DNA from: Olavius sp. associated proteobacterium Delta 1
GTDB lineage: Bacteria > Desulfobacterota > Desulfobacteria > Desulfobacterales > JAFDCJ01
Length of the DNA stretch: 64,000 nucleotides
Assembly (NCBI GenBank): GCA_902749685.1
Contig: CACVKW010000771.1
Coordinates: forward strand, 1 to 64,000
Direction: 5' to 3'
In this document: positions 18,753-27,092 of the stretch, piece by piece
Numbering within the stretch: position 1 is the stretch's first letter
How the letters are laid out: each line of letters opens with the position of its first letter
The notes under the pieces: generated by a model
Databases searched by the model: none
What the model was told of the DNA's origin: nothing
What the model saw: only the letters and a program-made list of their open reading frames with translations
Made by a program: the position numbers and the translations under genes

Positions 18753-20429
18753 ATGGATCAGGCACGTTTGGTAATTGCTATTGTTTTATCGGTACTGGTT
18801 TTTTTAGCTTGGCAATTCTTTTTCGTCGATAAGGAGGCCGTTCAGAAATCTGCCCCTCAAACCAAGCAACCACCGGCCCTAGAGAAACCGGTAAAGGCAG
18901 CACAGCCATATCCAAAAGAAACCCAGTCGGTCCAAACCGACAAACCCGGTGTGACCGATGATACCCAGGTCGCAACGCGGGCCAGACTTCCTCAAACGAT
19001 TACAGTGGATACCCCTTTGTACCGGGTTAAACTGTCAGAGAACGGCGCCGGGATCACCAGCTTTGTGCTAAAGAATTACAGAGAAACGGTTCAAGAAGAT
19101 TCTCCTCTAAAAGAGCTGTTGCCCCAGGAAAATACAGTCGAGACCGTTTTGATCGGGTTTGCCGGCAAGAGTCTACCCGGTCTTGACAATGCCGTTTTTT
19201 CAACAAACTTTAATGTTGAAACCGTTAATATCAAGGATTCTGACCAGGAAATCACCTTTTCCTGGAAATCCGACCGGGGTGTCCTTGTCGAAAAGACCTA
19301 TAAATTTTCACCGGATTCCTACCTGATCGGGCTCGATATTGCCATTAAAAACGGTTCGGCCCAAACTATCCAGGACAAGTTGTTTGTCGCTTTAACCAGT
19401 ACCGTGCCCAATGACAAGCGGATGTACGGGTTCGAAGGACCGAGCACCCTGGTCGATAAAAATCTTGAAGAGGTCGCAATAGAAGATATTGAAGATCAAA
19501 ATACTTATTCGGGCAACGTTAAATGGGTAGCCTTGCAGGACCGCTATTTCATGATGAGCGTCATTCCAGAGCAGGTCGGCGAAGCGAGCATGCGGCTATT
19601 TTTAAAGGGCAATGATCTGATAGAGGCTCAATATGCATTGCCGGACGGTGCCATCGGTCCCGGCACCCAGCATACCTATCAATATGCACTGTTTTTCGGG
19701 CCCAAAAGTATGGAAATCCTGGGTCAAGCAGGTCATAGTCTCAGCCAAGCTCTAGATTTCGGCTTCTTTGACATCCTTGCCAAACCCTGTGTTTGGCTGA
19801 TGAACAAGCTGTACAGTGTTATTCCCAATTACGGCATCGCCATTATTATCTTAACCATTTTAATCAAGATTGTATTGTGGCCCCTTGGATCGAAAAGCTA
19901 TAAATCAATGAGCGAAATGAAAAAGATCCAACCATTAATGAAGGAGATCCGGGAAAAACACAAACACGATAAGAAAAAAATGAACGAAGAGGTCATGGGT
20001 CTGTACCGGACCTACAAGATCAATCCCCTGGGGGGCTGCCTTCCCATGGTAGTTCAACTTCCGGTGTTTTTTGCGCTGTACCGGATGCTGTATCAGGCCA
20101 TCGAGTTGCGGCACGCGCCCTTCTTTTTATGGATTGATGATCTCTCAGCCCCTGATCGGCTCTTTCGGTTTAATGTTTCCAATATACCGTTTATGGAACC
20201 CCCTTACGGCATCCCGGTCCTGACAATTATCATGGGGGCGACCATGTTGCTGCAGCAAAAAATGTCTCCTCCCATGGGGGACCCGACCCAGGCCAAAATG
20301 ATGATGTTTATGCCGCTCATTTTCACAGTGATATTCATTAACTTTTCTGCCGGGCTGGTCCTTTACTGGCTGGTGAACAACGTTCTTTCGATTTCACAAC
20401 AATATTACATTCAGAAAAAATATGCCTGA
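18753..20429 (+). CDS. yidC: membrane protein insertase YidC
   Basis: The 558-aa inner-membrane insertase. A first transmembrane helix at residues 5-25 leads to a large periplasmic beta-sandwich domain (about 60-340), the Gram-negative form. The conserved Oxa1-type core follows, with helices around YSVIPNYGIAIIILTILIKI, the cytoplasmic coiled loop KSMSEMKKIQPLMKEIREK, and GGCLPMVVQLPVFFALYRML. The Arg in its second helix region is retained. AGGAG precedes the ATG. A 226-bp gap separates it from yidD. Confidence 0.97.
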   Translation: MDQARLVIAIVLSVLVFLAWQFFFVDKEAVQKSAPQTKQPPALEKPVKAAQPYPKETQSVQTDKPGVTDDTQVATRARLPQTITVDTPLYRVKLSENGAGITSFVLKNYRETVQEDSPLKELLPQENTVETVLIGFAGKSLPGLDNAVFSTNFNVETVNIKDSDQEITFSWKSDRGVLVEKTYKFSPDSYLIGLDIAIKNGSAQTIQDKLFVALTSTVPNDKRMYGFEGPSTLVDKNLEEVAIEDIEDQNTYSGNVKWVALQDRYFMMSVIPEQVGEASMRLFLKGNDLIEAQYALPDGAIGPGTQHTYQYALFFGPKSMEILGQAGHSLSQALDFGFFDILAKPCVWLMNKLYSVIPNYGIAIIILTILIKIVLWPLGSKSYKSMSEMKKIQPLMKEIREKHKHDKKKMNEEVMGLYRTYKINPLGGCLPMVVQLPVFFALYRMLYQAIELRHAPFFLWIDDLSAPDRLFRFNVSNIPFMEPPYGIPVLTIIMGATMLLQQKMSPPMGDPTQAKMMMFMPLIFTVIFINFSAGLVLYWLVNNVLSISQQYYIQKKYA

Positions 20430-20447
20430 CAACGGAGGTTGAAATTT

Positions 20448-21236
20448 ATGTCTTCGTTTGAATATGAAGGAAAAAATGTCGATAAAGCCATCAAGAAAGC
20501 ATGTGAGGAGCTCAATCTAGCCCGGGATGAAATCCATTATGATATTCTTTCTCATGGATCCAGCGGCATATTCGGATTTGCGGGTGCTAAAAAGGCCAGG
20601 ATTTTAGTCAATTTGCCTGAAAAAGCCCGGGAAGCTGAAACTGAGTCGGCCGGACCGGAAGTTGAAAATTCCAATGATACGATGGCGCCGCAAGATCAAT
20701 TTTTAAATGACGGAGATTCCGGTGGTCGGCGGCAGTATGAATTTCCGGATAACCCATTAGACCTCGGGCGCACTGTTTTGCAGCGCATCGTCGACTCCAT
20801 CACCGCCGATGCTAAAATATCGGCCGAAGAGAGTTCGGAACGGATCTTCTTGAATGTGACCGGTGGCAATGCCGGCATGCTCATCGGGAAAAAGGGCCAA
20901 ACCCTTGAAGCGATACAGTCTCTGGTAGAAAAAATCGTCAATAAGCACAATAATACGAACAACGGCGATAAGATTCGAATTCAAGTTGATGTCGAGGGAT
21001 ATCTTGAAACCCGAAAAGCCAATCTGGAAAAACTTGCCATGCGTCTGGCAGACAAATCCAAGCGGATCAGCAAACCCATCTCCCTGGGACAGATGAGCGC
21101 TTATGATCGCAGAATCGTGCATCTGGCTTTAAAAGATGATCCTGGAGTTCGCACCAAAAGCAGGGGCGATGGGTATATGCGCAAACTGGTGATCTTCCCT
21201 AAAAAAAATATTCTGCAACGGCAGCAGTTGCATTAA
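20448..21236 (+). CDS. jag: Jag/KhpB-family RNA-binding protein
   Basis: A 262-aa protein with three domains: an N-terminal Jag_N domain (SFEYEGKNVDKAIKKACEEL, residues 2-21 onward), a KH domain with GMLIGKKGQTLEAIQSLVEKI, and a C-terminal R3H domain (RRIVHLALKDDPGVRTKSRGDG). It is thought to bind RNA and influence cell elongation and membrane-protein expression. The ATG at 20448, nine bases after GGAGG, is preferred over the TTG at 20439, which abuts the ribosome site. It is only 18 bp from yidC. Confidence 0.93.
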   Translation: MSSFEYEGKNVDKAIKKACEELNLARDEIHYDILSHGSSGIFGFAGAKKARILVNLPEKAREAETESAGPEVENSNDTMAPQDQFLNDGDSGGRRQYEFPDNPLDLGRTVLQRIVDSITADAKISAEESSERIFLNVTGGNAGMLIGKKGQTLEAIQSLVEKIVNKHNNTNNGDKIRIQVDVEGYLETRKANLEKLAMRLADKSKRISKPISLGQMSAYDRRIVHLALKDDPGVRTKSRGDGYMRKLVIFPKKNILQRQQLH

Positions 21237-21296
21237 TTACTCGGCCGCCGCTTCAATCTAACAACTTTTTTATAGAAATCAAAGATCAATTGGAAA

Positions 21297-21320
21297 CCCT
21301 GAATCTGCTGTCATTCAGGG
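21297..21320. repeat. 8-bp hairpin with CAGGGCGG tail just upstream of mnmE
   Basis: CCCTGAAT (21297-21304) pairs with ATTCAGGG (21313-21320) around 8 bases, followed by CGGTTTAATT. It is 16 bases from the mnmE start, so it could influence translation or end the jag transcript. It belongs to the recurring hairpin family described in the findings. Confidence 0.55.
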
Positions 21321-21336
21321 CGGTTTAATTAAAAAA

Positions 21337-22764
21337 ATGGAAAATTCCACTATTGCGGCCATTGCTACGCCCGGCGGCCGGGGTGGAATCGGAATTATAA
21401 AAATTTCCGGATCCAAGGCCCTTTCAATTGCCGCGGCCATATTTTCACCCGCTGTATCCCACGCTTCGACCCATTCCGACCGGTCCGGGGCTGCAAAAAA
21501 CGTTTTTGCTGATGGATTCCAATCCCACCGGCTTTTTTATGGTAATATCTTCGATCCCGGGAGCCGGCGGGTATTGGACGAAGTTTTGCTTTCCGTGATG
21601 AAAGGGCCGCAATCCTACACCCGGGAAGATGTCGTTGAAATCAATGCTCATGGCGGTCAGATCGCGGTCCACGCCATACTCGAATTGGTGCTGCGACAGG
21701 GCGCCCGGATGGCTGAGCCCGGCGAGTTTACCAAACGGGCCTTTCTTAACGGCCGGATCGATTTAACCCAGGCCGAAGCGGTTATTGATATCATAAACGC
21801 CCGGACGGACAGATCCTTGCTGGTGGCAGCCGCCCAGGTCAATGGAACCTTAAGCAAGGCGGTCGAGGAAATCCGGCACTGCCTGGTAGAGCTTTTAACA
21901 CGCACGGAAGCCGGTATTGATTTTCCGGACGAGGTTGACGAAATCATTGATCCCGCGGCCGCAACCGTAGAAATCGAAGCGGCTGTTATCCAACCATTGC
22001 AACGCTTAATTCAACAGCATGCTGACGGGAATGTCCTACGCGACGGGCTGAAGGTCGCAGTGGTCGGCCGTCCGAATGTCGGTAAATCAAGCCTATTGAA
22101 TTGCCTGGTAAAAAAAAAGCGGGTAATCGTTACGGACTTGCCGGGAACTACACGGGATACGATTGAAGAAGCTTTCAATGTCAATGGATTTCCAATCGTA
22201 CTGACGGATACTGCCGGACTTCATGACACCCGTGATCCCATCGAAACCATTGGTATCGAAAAAACGATAGAAAATGTCAACGGTGCCGATCTGATACTTT
22301 TAGTGATTGAAGCGAACCGGGCTTTGACGAACGATGACCATAAAATATTTAAACAATTTCGGTCCAAACCGACGATTGTCGTGATTAATAAAATCGATCT
22401 GGTCAACCACGACAAACTAGTTGAAATGCCTGCTGATTGGTCTTCAAGTAAATCCGTGCGGGTTTCGGCACTGTATGACCGTGGAATGGAAGCGCTTAAG
22501 GATCAGATCGTCGCTACAGCTTTTGGCGAAAATCCGATTGGCCTTGACAGCGGGATTATACCGAACCTGCGGCAAAAACTGCTTTTGGACGATAGTCTTA
22601 AAGCCGCGCTGGCTATCAGACGCGAACTCAACAACGGCAACCCCATGGAACTGATTGCGATTCAATTGCAGGATGCAATCGATGCGCTGGGGCAAATCCT
22701 CGGAACCACCGTCAAGGTGGACGTTCTGGATCAAATTTTCAGCCGATTTTGCATCGGCAAATAG
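21337..22764 (+). CDS. mnmE: tRNA modification GTPase MnmE
   Basis: A 475-aa GTPase that acts with MnmG to modify wobble uridine 34 in tRNA. The N-terminal tetrahydrofolate-binding domain begins with IAAIATPGGRGGIGIIKISG. The G domain shows GRPNVGKSS (G1, near residue 245), DLPGTTRD (G2), DTAGL (G3) and NKIDL (G4). The C-terminus ends FCIGK, with the functional cysteine of the CxGK motif. All signature residues are intact. It is followed within 10 bp by a parS palindrome. Confidence 0.97.
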   Translation: MENSTIAAIATPGGRGGIGIIKISGSKALSIAAAIFSPAVSHASTHSDRSGAAKNVFADGFQSHRLFYGNIFDPGSRRVLDEVLLSVMKGPQSYTREDVVEINAHGGQIAVHAILELVLRQGARMAEPGEFTKRAFLNGRIDLTQAEAVIDIINARTDRSLLVAAAQVNGTLSKAVEEIRHCLVELLTRTEAGIDFPDEVDEIIDPAAATVEIEAAVIQPLQRLIQQHADGNVLRDGLKVAVVGRPNVGKSSLLNCLVKKKRVIVTDLPGTTRDTIEEAFNVNGFPIVLTDTAGLHDTRDPIETIGIEKTIENVNGADLILLVIEANRALTNDDHKIFKQFRSKPTIVVINKIDLVNHDKLVEMPADWSSSKSVRVSALYDRGMEALKDQIVATAFGENPIGLDSGIIPNLRQKLLLDDSLKAALAIRRELNNGNPMELIAIQLQDAIDALGQILGTTVKVDVLDQIFSRFCIGK

Positions 22765-22772
22765 CAGGTTGA

Positions 22773-22788
22773 TGTTTCACGTGAAACA
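22773..22788. promoter_or_regulatory. parS site (ParB-binding palindrome)
   Basis: TGTTTCACGTGAAACA is a perfect 16-bp palindrome identical to the bacterial parS consensus TGTTNCACGTGAAACA, extended by A/T at each side. It lies in the short gap after mnmE. ParB binds such sites near the chromosome origin and loads onto DNA as a clamp to organise segregation. It fits the origin-type gene order immediately upstream. I see no other copy in the window. Confidence 0.92.
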
Positions 22789-22827
22789 TTAAGAAATTAA
22801 AGTGGTTCAAAGGGGTATTACGATAAC

Positions 22828-23526
22828 ATGGATCTTGACCTGAGCCGTTATTTTAAAAAATACGAAAATTTAGTGACAACTGCCGATGAAGTTTTTGATC
22901 GCGTAAAGCAGGCCCATGCCGATTGTGTAAAATGCGGCGAACAATGCGCAGATTGTTGCTTTGCCCTGTTTGACCTGACGCTGATCGAGGCACTGTATAT
23001 ACATCACCGGTTTATTGAAAAATTCGAGGGTTCAGCAAAGGTGGAGCTTCTTGAAAAAGCCAACCGTGCGGATCGTCAAATTTACAAAATTAAGCGCAAG
23101 GCATTCAGGGAGTTTCAATCCGGCAAAAACGAAGGTGAAATCTTGGCTGAATTGGCTTTCGAACGGGTTCGATGCCCGCTTCTCAATGAGAAAGACCTTT
23201 GCGACCTCTATGATTACCGGCCCCTCACCTGTCGTTTTTACGGCATTCCAACTGCGATTGGCGGCGCGGGACACACTTGCGGAAAATCGGGATTCAAACA
23301 GGGCGAGCAATATCCGACTGTTAATCTGGACACCATTCACAATCAACTACAGCAAATATCGGCTGAACTGTTGCGGGACATCAAATCAAAGAACATTAAA
23401 TTGGCGGATTTACTGGTTCCGCTGTCATCGGCAGTGGTTATGGATTTTGATGAGGTCTTTCTCGGGCTCGCTGATGCGCCTGAAGATAATGCACCGCCCA
23501 AACGCCGTTCAAGGAAAAAGAGATGA
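22828..23526 (+). CDS. YkgJ-family cysteine cluster protein
   Basis: A 232-aa protein of the UPF0153/YkgJ type, thought to bind a zinc or iron-sulfur centre. The cysteines are CVKCGEQCADCC near residues 33-44, then RCPLLNEKDLCDLYDYRPLTCRFYGIP with the typical C...C...RPxxCR pattern, and GHTCGK. The C-terminal tail is very basic (KRRSRKKR). The biochemical role is not established. Its TGA overlaps the next gene's ATG (ATGA), so the pair is an operon. Confidence 0.85.
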   Translation: MDLDLSRYFKKYENLVTTADEVFDRVKQAHADCVKCGEQCADCCFALFDLTLIEALYIHHRFIEKFEGSAKVELLEKANRADRQIYKIKRKAFREFQSGKNEGEILAELAFERVRCPLLNEKDLCDLYDYRPLTCRFYGIPTAIGGAGHTCGKSGFKQGEQYPTVNLDTIHNQLQQISAELLRDIKSKNIKLADLLVPLSSAVVMDFDEVFLGLADAPEDNAPPKRRSRKKR

Positions 23527-23870
23527 GTGAATTTTCTTCCCAGGAGGTTGAAGATAGAAAAAGAGCTGTTTTTGACAGCATGTCGCCGCGGCGGCAGAAA
23601 CATATCCTTAAAAAAGGCTATGATAAATGGGATCCGTTTGAGGAGCCGAAAGATCCCATCGATATCCGAAAAGATAAAACCAATCGCACGACCCAGATGC
23701 TGGTGCGAGAGTTTCTGCAATCCCGTGACGCCGAAGGCTACAGCAATGCCTACGGAAGAGGGGTACTCGAGATGGCGCTGGGTATCGTTAATGATGATGA
23801 CCGCTTCCTCGGAATGTATGAATTTGTTCGCTGGCACCAGGCGCTTTTGAAAAAAGAAGGGCACGAGTGA
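23523..23870 (+). CDS. conserved small hypothetical protein, 115 aa
   Basis: Translationally coupled to the YkgJ-type gene through an ATGA overlap. The product is charged and soluble, starting MSEFSSQEVEDRKRAVFDSM, with SPRRQKHILKKGYDKWDPFEEPKDP and a helical C-terminal half. There is no signal peptide, membrane segment or known motif. I recall similar small partners beside YkgJ genes in related bacteria, but no function. Confidence 0.75.
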   Translation: MSEFSSQEVEDRKRAVFDSMSPRRQKHILKKGYDKWDPFEEPKDPIDIRKDKTNRTTQMLVREFLQSRDAEGYSNAYGRGVLEMALGIVNDDDRFLGMYEFVRWHQALLKKEGHE

Positions 23871-23882
23871 GAGGCGAATTAA

Positions 23883-24185
23883 TTACTCTTCGATAAAGCC
23901 GCCTAAAGTAAATTCCTGGTATTCGGTCGAACCTTCCTGGTAGGTTGTCAGCATTTGTTCCAGCGTTTTGCGGGTATCGTTTTCCTTCCAGTTGTGCCAG
24001 CTCGCCATATCCTGCCAGGTTCCAATCACCATCAAGGTCTGGGGTTGGTTCGCGGCCGACAGGGTTTCGCCGGATATATATCCGGGTTGTTGCAGCGCCC
24101 TGGAGCGTAATTCTTTGAGCAAGGCAATAACTTCACGCTTCTTTCCTTTTAAGAATTTTCGTTTGATTAAGATTTTGGCTTGCAT
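23883..24185 (-). CDS. antibiotic biosynthesis monooxygenase (ABM) domain protein
   Basis: A 100-aa ferredoxin-like-fold protein of the ABM/YgiN family. The pattern KILIKRKFLKGKKREVIALLKELRSRALQQPGYISGETL..., then LMVIGTWQDMASWHNWKEND, matches the family's two beta-alpha-beta repeats with the conserved W...W. Members act on quinones, haem or polyketides. The role here is unknown. AAAGGAGGTC lies just before the ATG. It converges on the 115-aa gene with a 12-bp gap. Confidence 0.82.
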   Translation of the reverse strand: MQAKILIKRKFLKGKKREVIALLKELRSRALQQPGYISGETLSAANQPQTLMVIGTWQDMASWHNWKENDTRKTLEQMLTTYQEGSTEYQEFTLGGFIEE

Positions 24186-24279
24186 GATGACCTCCTTTGA
24201 TTGGAAAAACGAGTTTCAAGTGGCGGTCAAAATTCTGCGGTTATCTAATCATTTCCGGAAAATAAAGTAAATCATTATT

Positions 24280-24957
24280 TTACTCAACACCCGACCGCTG
24301 AACCGTGGTCCGAATATTGAGGTGACCCGGCATATCAATTTGTAATTCATCACCAGGGTGTAGTGGCCCAACACCGGCAGGTGTTCCGGTTAAGACAACA
24401 TCCCCCGGCATTAAGGTGAACCAGTGGCTGATATATTCAAGCAGCGACACGATATCTGTCAACATTTGTCGACTGGACCCTTTTTGCCTTACGGCGCCAT
24501 TGACAGTTAACTGAAGTTCAATCTTGTCGAGTGCATCAAAGGATTCAATCGGCTCGAAGGCGGATAACGGGCAGCTGCCGTCAAACGCTTTGGCTTTTTC
24601 CCAGGGATGCCCTTTTTGCTTAAGTTTGTTTTGAAGATTTCTTAAAGTCAGATCAAGAGCAATCCCCACCCCGATAATTGCTGAAGCCGCCTGCTCCTTA
24701 GCGCATCGGGTTAAGGCCTGACCTATTAAAATAGATACTTCCAGCTCATGGTGGACGATGCCTTTTTTCTGATCAATTATAATCGGTTTTGACATGTCGA
24801 CAAGCGATGTGACGGGTTTCATAAAGAGCATCGGCTCGGTGGGAATCGGATTGTTCAGCTCCCTGGCATGGTCAGCGTAATTTCTTCCAATACAAACGAT
24901 TTTGCTTGGAGTCAAAGAAATCAAATCGCCGTTTGTCCATCTATGATGGTAACTCAT
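24280..24957 (-). CDS. fumarylacetoacetate hydrolase (FAH) family protein
   Basis: A 225-aa single-domain FAH protein like FAHD1/YcgM, which hydrolyse acylpyruvates or decarboxylate oxaloacetate. Landmarks are KIVCIGRNYADHARELN near the start, EPMLFMKP, the metal ligands in HHELEVSILIG, GIALDLTLR, and LMPGDVVLTGTPAGVGPL. Metal-binding Glu/Glu/Asp residues are present. The ATG at 24957 is six bases from GGAG. An ATG at 24960 and a TTG at 24969 are alternatives. It is monocistronic, with a long repeat-containing gap upstream. Confidence 0.9.
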   Translation of the reverse strand: MSYHHRWTNGDLISLTPSKIVCIGRNYADHARELNNPIPTEPMLFMKPVTSLVDMSKPIIIDQKKGIVHHELEVSILIGQALTRCAKEQAASAIIGVGIALDLTLRNLQNKLKQKGHPWEKAKAFDGSCPLSAFEPIESFDALDKIELQLTVNGAVRQKGSSRQMLTDIVSLLEYISHWFTLMPGDVVLTGTPAGVGPLHPGDELQIDMPGHLNIRTTVQRSGVE

Positions 24958-25052
24958 CATACTCTCCAATCCAAAATTAATACGGAATAGAATTAGTATT
25001 ATACATAAAAACCGGAATTAGCTGAGGGATCGGAAAGTTTTTCAAAGCCGCC

Positions 25053-25252
25053 GCGCTGCGCGGATAATCGCCAGCGAAACCGTATGAACTCGACCCTAAG
25101 GGATCGTAATGGATGAACAGCAATCGAATTGAAAACACAATATTGTCCGCATGCCGGGATTAGATGTTAAATAAACACCGTTGTGCAAAGCTGTTCATCC
25201 ATAACGATTCCTAATGGTCTCAGACAGCATCCGATTTCGCTGGCGATCATCC
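25053..25252. repeat. dispersed repeat copy 2 plus its inverted copy
   Basis: 25053-25125 matches 11586-11658 over 73 bp with few differences. A second, more divergent copy lies in opposite orientation at 25191-25252, sharing ATCGCCAGCGAAA and ATGGATGAACAG on the other strand. The two arms enclose 65 bp, so the region could fold as a large hairpin or represent a small MITE-like element. It fills the gap between the FAH gene and the Na+-pump gene. No open frame of note is inside. Confidence 0.75.
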
Positions 25253-25324
25253 TCTCCGCTAATATCATTGGTTTACGCCAGAAATACCCAGTACCCGTAA
25301 CATTTTCAGGGCGGAAAAATTATA

Positions 25325-26452
25325 TTATATGAAAAAGCTCCACAAAATTCCGGCACAAATAGCCGAGCCGATAACTCCTGATGAATTACAGGCCATTCCA
25401 TGCATCAGCAGGAAATTAGTCGGATCCTCTTTCAGACCCATCAAATGGACTTCACGGGCGGATCCGGGAACAGCTGAAACACCGGCCGCACCTAACAGCG
25501 GGTTTATCTTCTGCTTGAGAAACAGATTCATGATTTTGGCAAAGATCACGCCGGAGGCCGTGGCAATGGAAAAGGCAATGGATCCCAGGAAAAAAATGCC
25601 CAGGGATTTGGGGGTTAAAAATACATCGCCCTGGGTACTGCAGCCGACGGTAAATCCCAGGAGTATGGTGGCGGTATCGATGATGGCGGATTGTGCGGTA
25701 CTGGCCAGGCGATTGACAACCCCGCATTCTTTTATAAAGTTACCAAAAAACAGCATGCCCAGCAGCGGCAAAGCGGTCGGTGCCAGATAGCAGCAGAGTA
25801 GAACGCCCGCGATGGGAAATATTAATTTTTCCTTTTTGGAGACGTCTCTGGGTTCCGGCATTCTGATGAGCCGTTCTTCCCGGGAGGTTAACAGCCTCAT
25901 GATCGGCGGCTGAATAACGGGAATCAATGCCATGTACGAGTAGGCGGCGATCGCAATGGGCCCGATGAGATGCGGTGCCAGTTTGGCGGTCAGGAATATG
26001 GATGTCGGGCCATCCGCACCGCCTATGATCGCAATGGATGCGGCCTCTCTGGGAAGAAAGCCCATAAACAGGGCACCGAGCAGCGTGAAATAGATCCCCA
26101 TCTGAGCGGCAGCTCCTAACAGCATTAATTTCGGCTGGGCCAGCAAAGATGAAAAATCGGTCATGGCCCCCAGTCCCAGGAAGACAATCGAGGGATAGAC
26201 ACCGGTGGTAACACCGAAGTAAAGATAGTGCAGGACGCTGTTGGCTTCATAGATGCCCAACCCGAAGCCTTTGAAAAAAGGGATATTGCCGACTAAAATG
26301 CCGAAGCCGATGGGCACCAGCAGGAGCGGTTCATATTTTTTGGCGGTTCCAAGATATAAAAATGTACAGCCCACCACCAGCATGATAATGTGGCGATAGT
26401 CAGCTAAATAATATCCGGTATTTGTCAGAAACTGAACTAGAAGATCGAACAT
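25325..26452 (-). CDS. sodium ion-translocating decarboxylase, beta subunit (OadB/GcdB/MmdB type)
   Basis: The polytopic membrane subunit that couples decarboxylation of carboxybiotin to Na+ export. The 375-aa sequence is hydrophobic with about nine to eleven helices. It has the family motif IIGGADGPTSIFL (the Asp of ADGP is a Na+-site residue), PPIMRLLTSREER and TVGCSTQGDVFL, and ends with MACNSSGVIGSAICAG. It lies 13 bp downstream of the gamma-type gene on the same strand. No alpha (carboxyltransferase) or biotin-carrier gene is in the window, so the substrate, oxaloacetate, methylmalonyl-CoA or glutaconyl-CoA, cannot be decided. Confidence 0.93.
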   Translation of the reverse strand: MFDLLVQFLTNTGYYLADYRHIIMLVVGCTFLYLGTAKKYEPLLLVPIGFGILVGNIPFFKGFGLGIYEANSVLHYLYFGVTTGVYPSIVFLGLGAMTDFSSLLAQPKLMLLGAAAQMGIYFTLLGALFMGFLPREAASIAIIGGADGPTSIFLTAKLAPHLIGPIAIAAYSYMALIPVIQPPIMRLLTSREERLIRMPEPRDVSKKEKLIFPIAGVLLCCYLAPTALPLLGMLFFGNFIKECGVVNRLASTAQSAIIDTATILLGFTVGCSTQGDVFLTPKSLGIFFLGSIAFSIATASGVIFAKIMNLFLKQKINPLLGAAGVSAVPGSAREVHLMGLKEDPTNFLLMHGMACNSSGVIGSAICAGILWSFFI

Positions 26453-26465
26453 TGGTATTACCTTT

Positions 26466-26897
26466 TTAATTACCTTTTTGTTTATTCCAGATGAAAGCGC
26501 CGTCTCCCAGGGCGATCAATACGTCGGCATCCCACAATTGTTTTATCGACAGATGCGGATGAGCTAAATCCATTTTATTGGAAATCTCAAATAATTGTGA
26601 AAGTTCAAAGGGTTCCTTGAGCTGCTCAACCAGAGGTCTGTAGACACTGATAAGATCGTTTACAGACGGAAGATGTTGCGCCTTATACGCAGTGCCCCGG
26701 ATCTGTTGTGCCCCTGAAGTGGCGGGCGCTTCCTTTTGCCGTTCTTTGCTGATATCTCTCTTATCCCATAATTCCAGGATCTTGTGGATTTGCGAAATTG
26801 CAAATGACAGTACCACCAGACCGGCAAATACGATCGAAGCGCCAATCACAGCGATGGCCCATCCGTTATTCGCTGCTATATTGTCAAAACCGTACAC
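26466..26897 (-). CDS. OadG-family subunit of the sodium-pump decarboxylase
   Basis: A 143-aa protein with one N-terminal membrane helix (about residues 13-36, GWAIAVIGASIVFAGLVVLSF) and a charged cytoplasmic tail, the OadG/MmdD design that holds the pump subunits together. The C-terminal part (QLFEISNKMDLAHPHLSIKQLWDADVLIALGDGAFIWN) is longer than plain OadG. The start is a GTG six bases after AGGAGG. An out-of-frame ATG precedes it. It is the first gene of a two-gene operon with the beta subunit. Confidence 0.8.
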   Translation of the reverse strand: MYGFDNIAANNGWAIAVIGASIVFAGLVVLSFAISQIHKILELWDKRDISKERQKEAPATSGAQQIRGTAYKAQHLPSVNDLISVYRPLVEQLKEPFELSQLFEISNKMDLAHPHLSIKQLWDADVLIALGDGAFIWNKQKGN

Positions 26898-27092
26898 TTC
26901 ATGCCTCCTTGTTACAGGGTTTTGTCCTAAAAAATTAAACTAGTCTTATCATCATATTTAATTCGAAAAGTCAATAAGTTCTTCGGCCATCATGATATTA
27001 ACGTCAAGGTAAATTCTAAACCCGTTGCATTGGAATTTTTATAATTTTCGCAAAATCAGATACCTGCTTGCATAAATATTGGAGCCCGGTAG

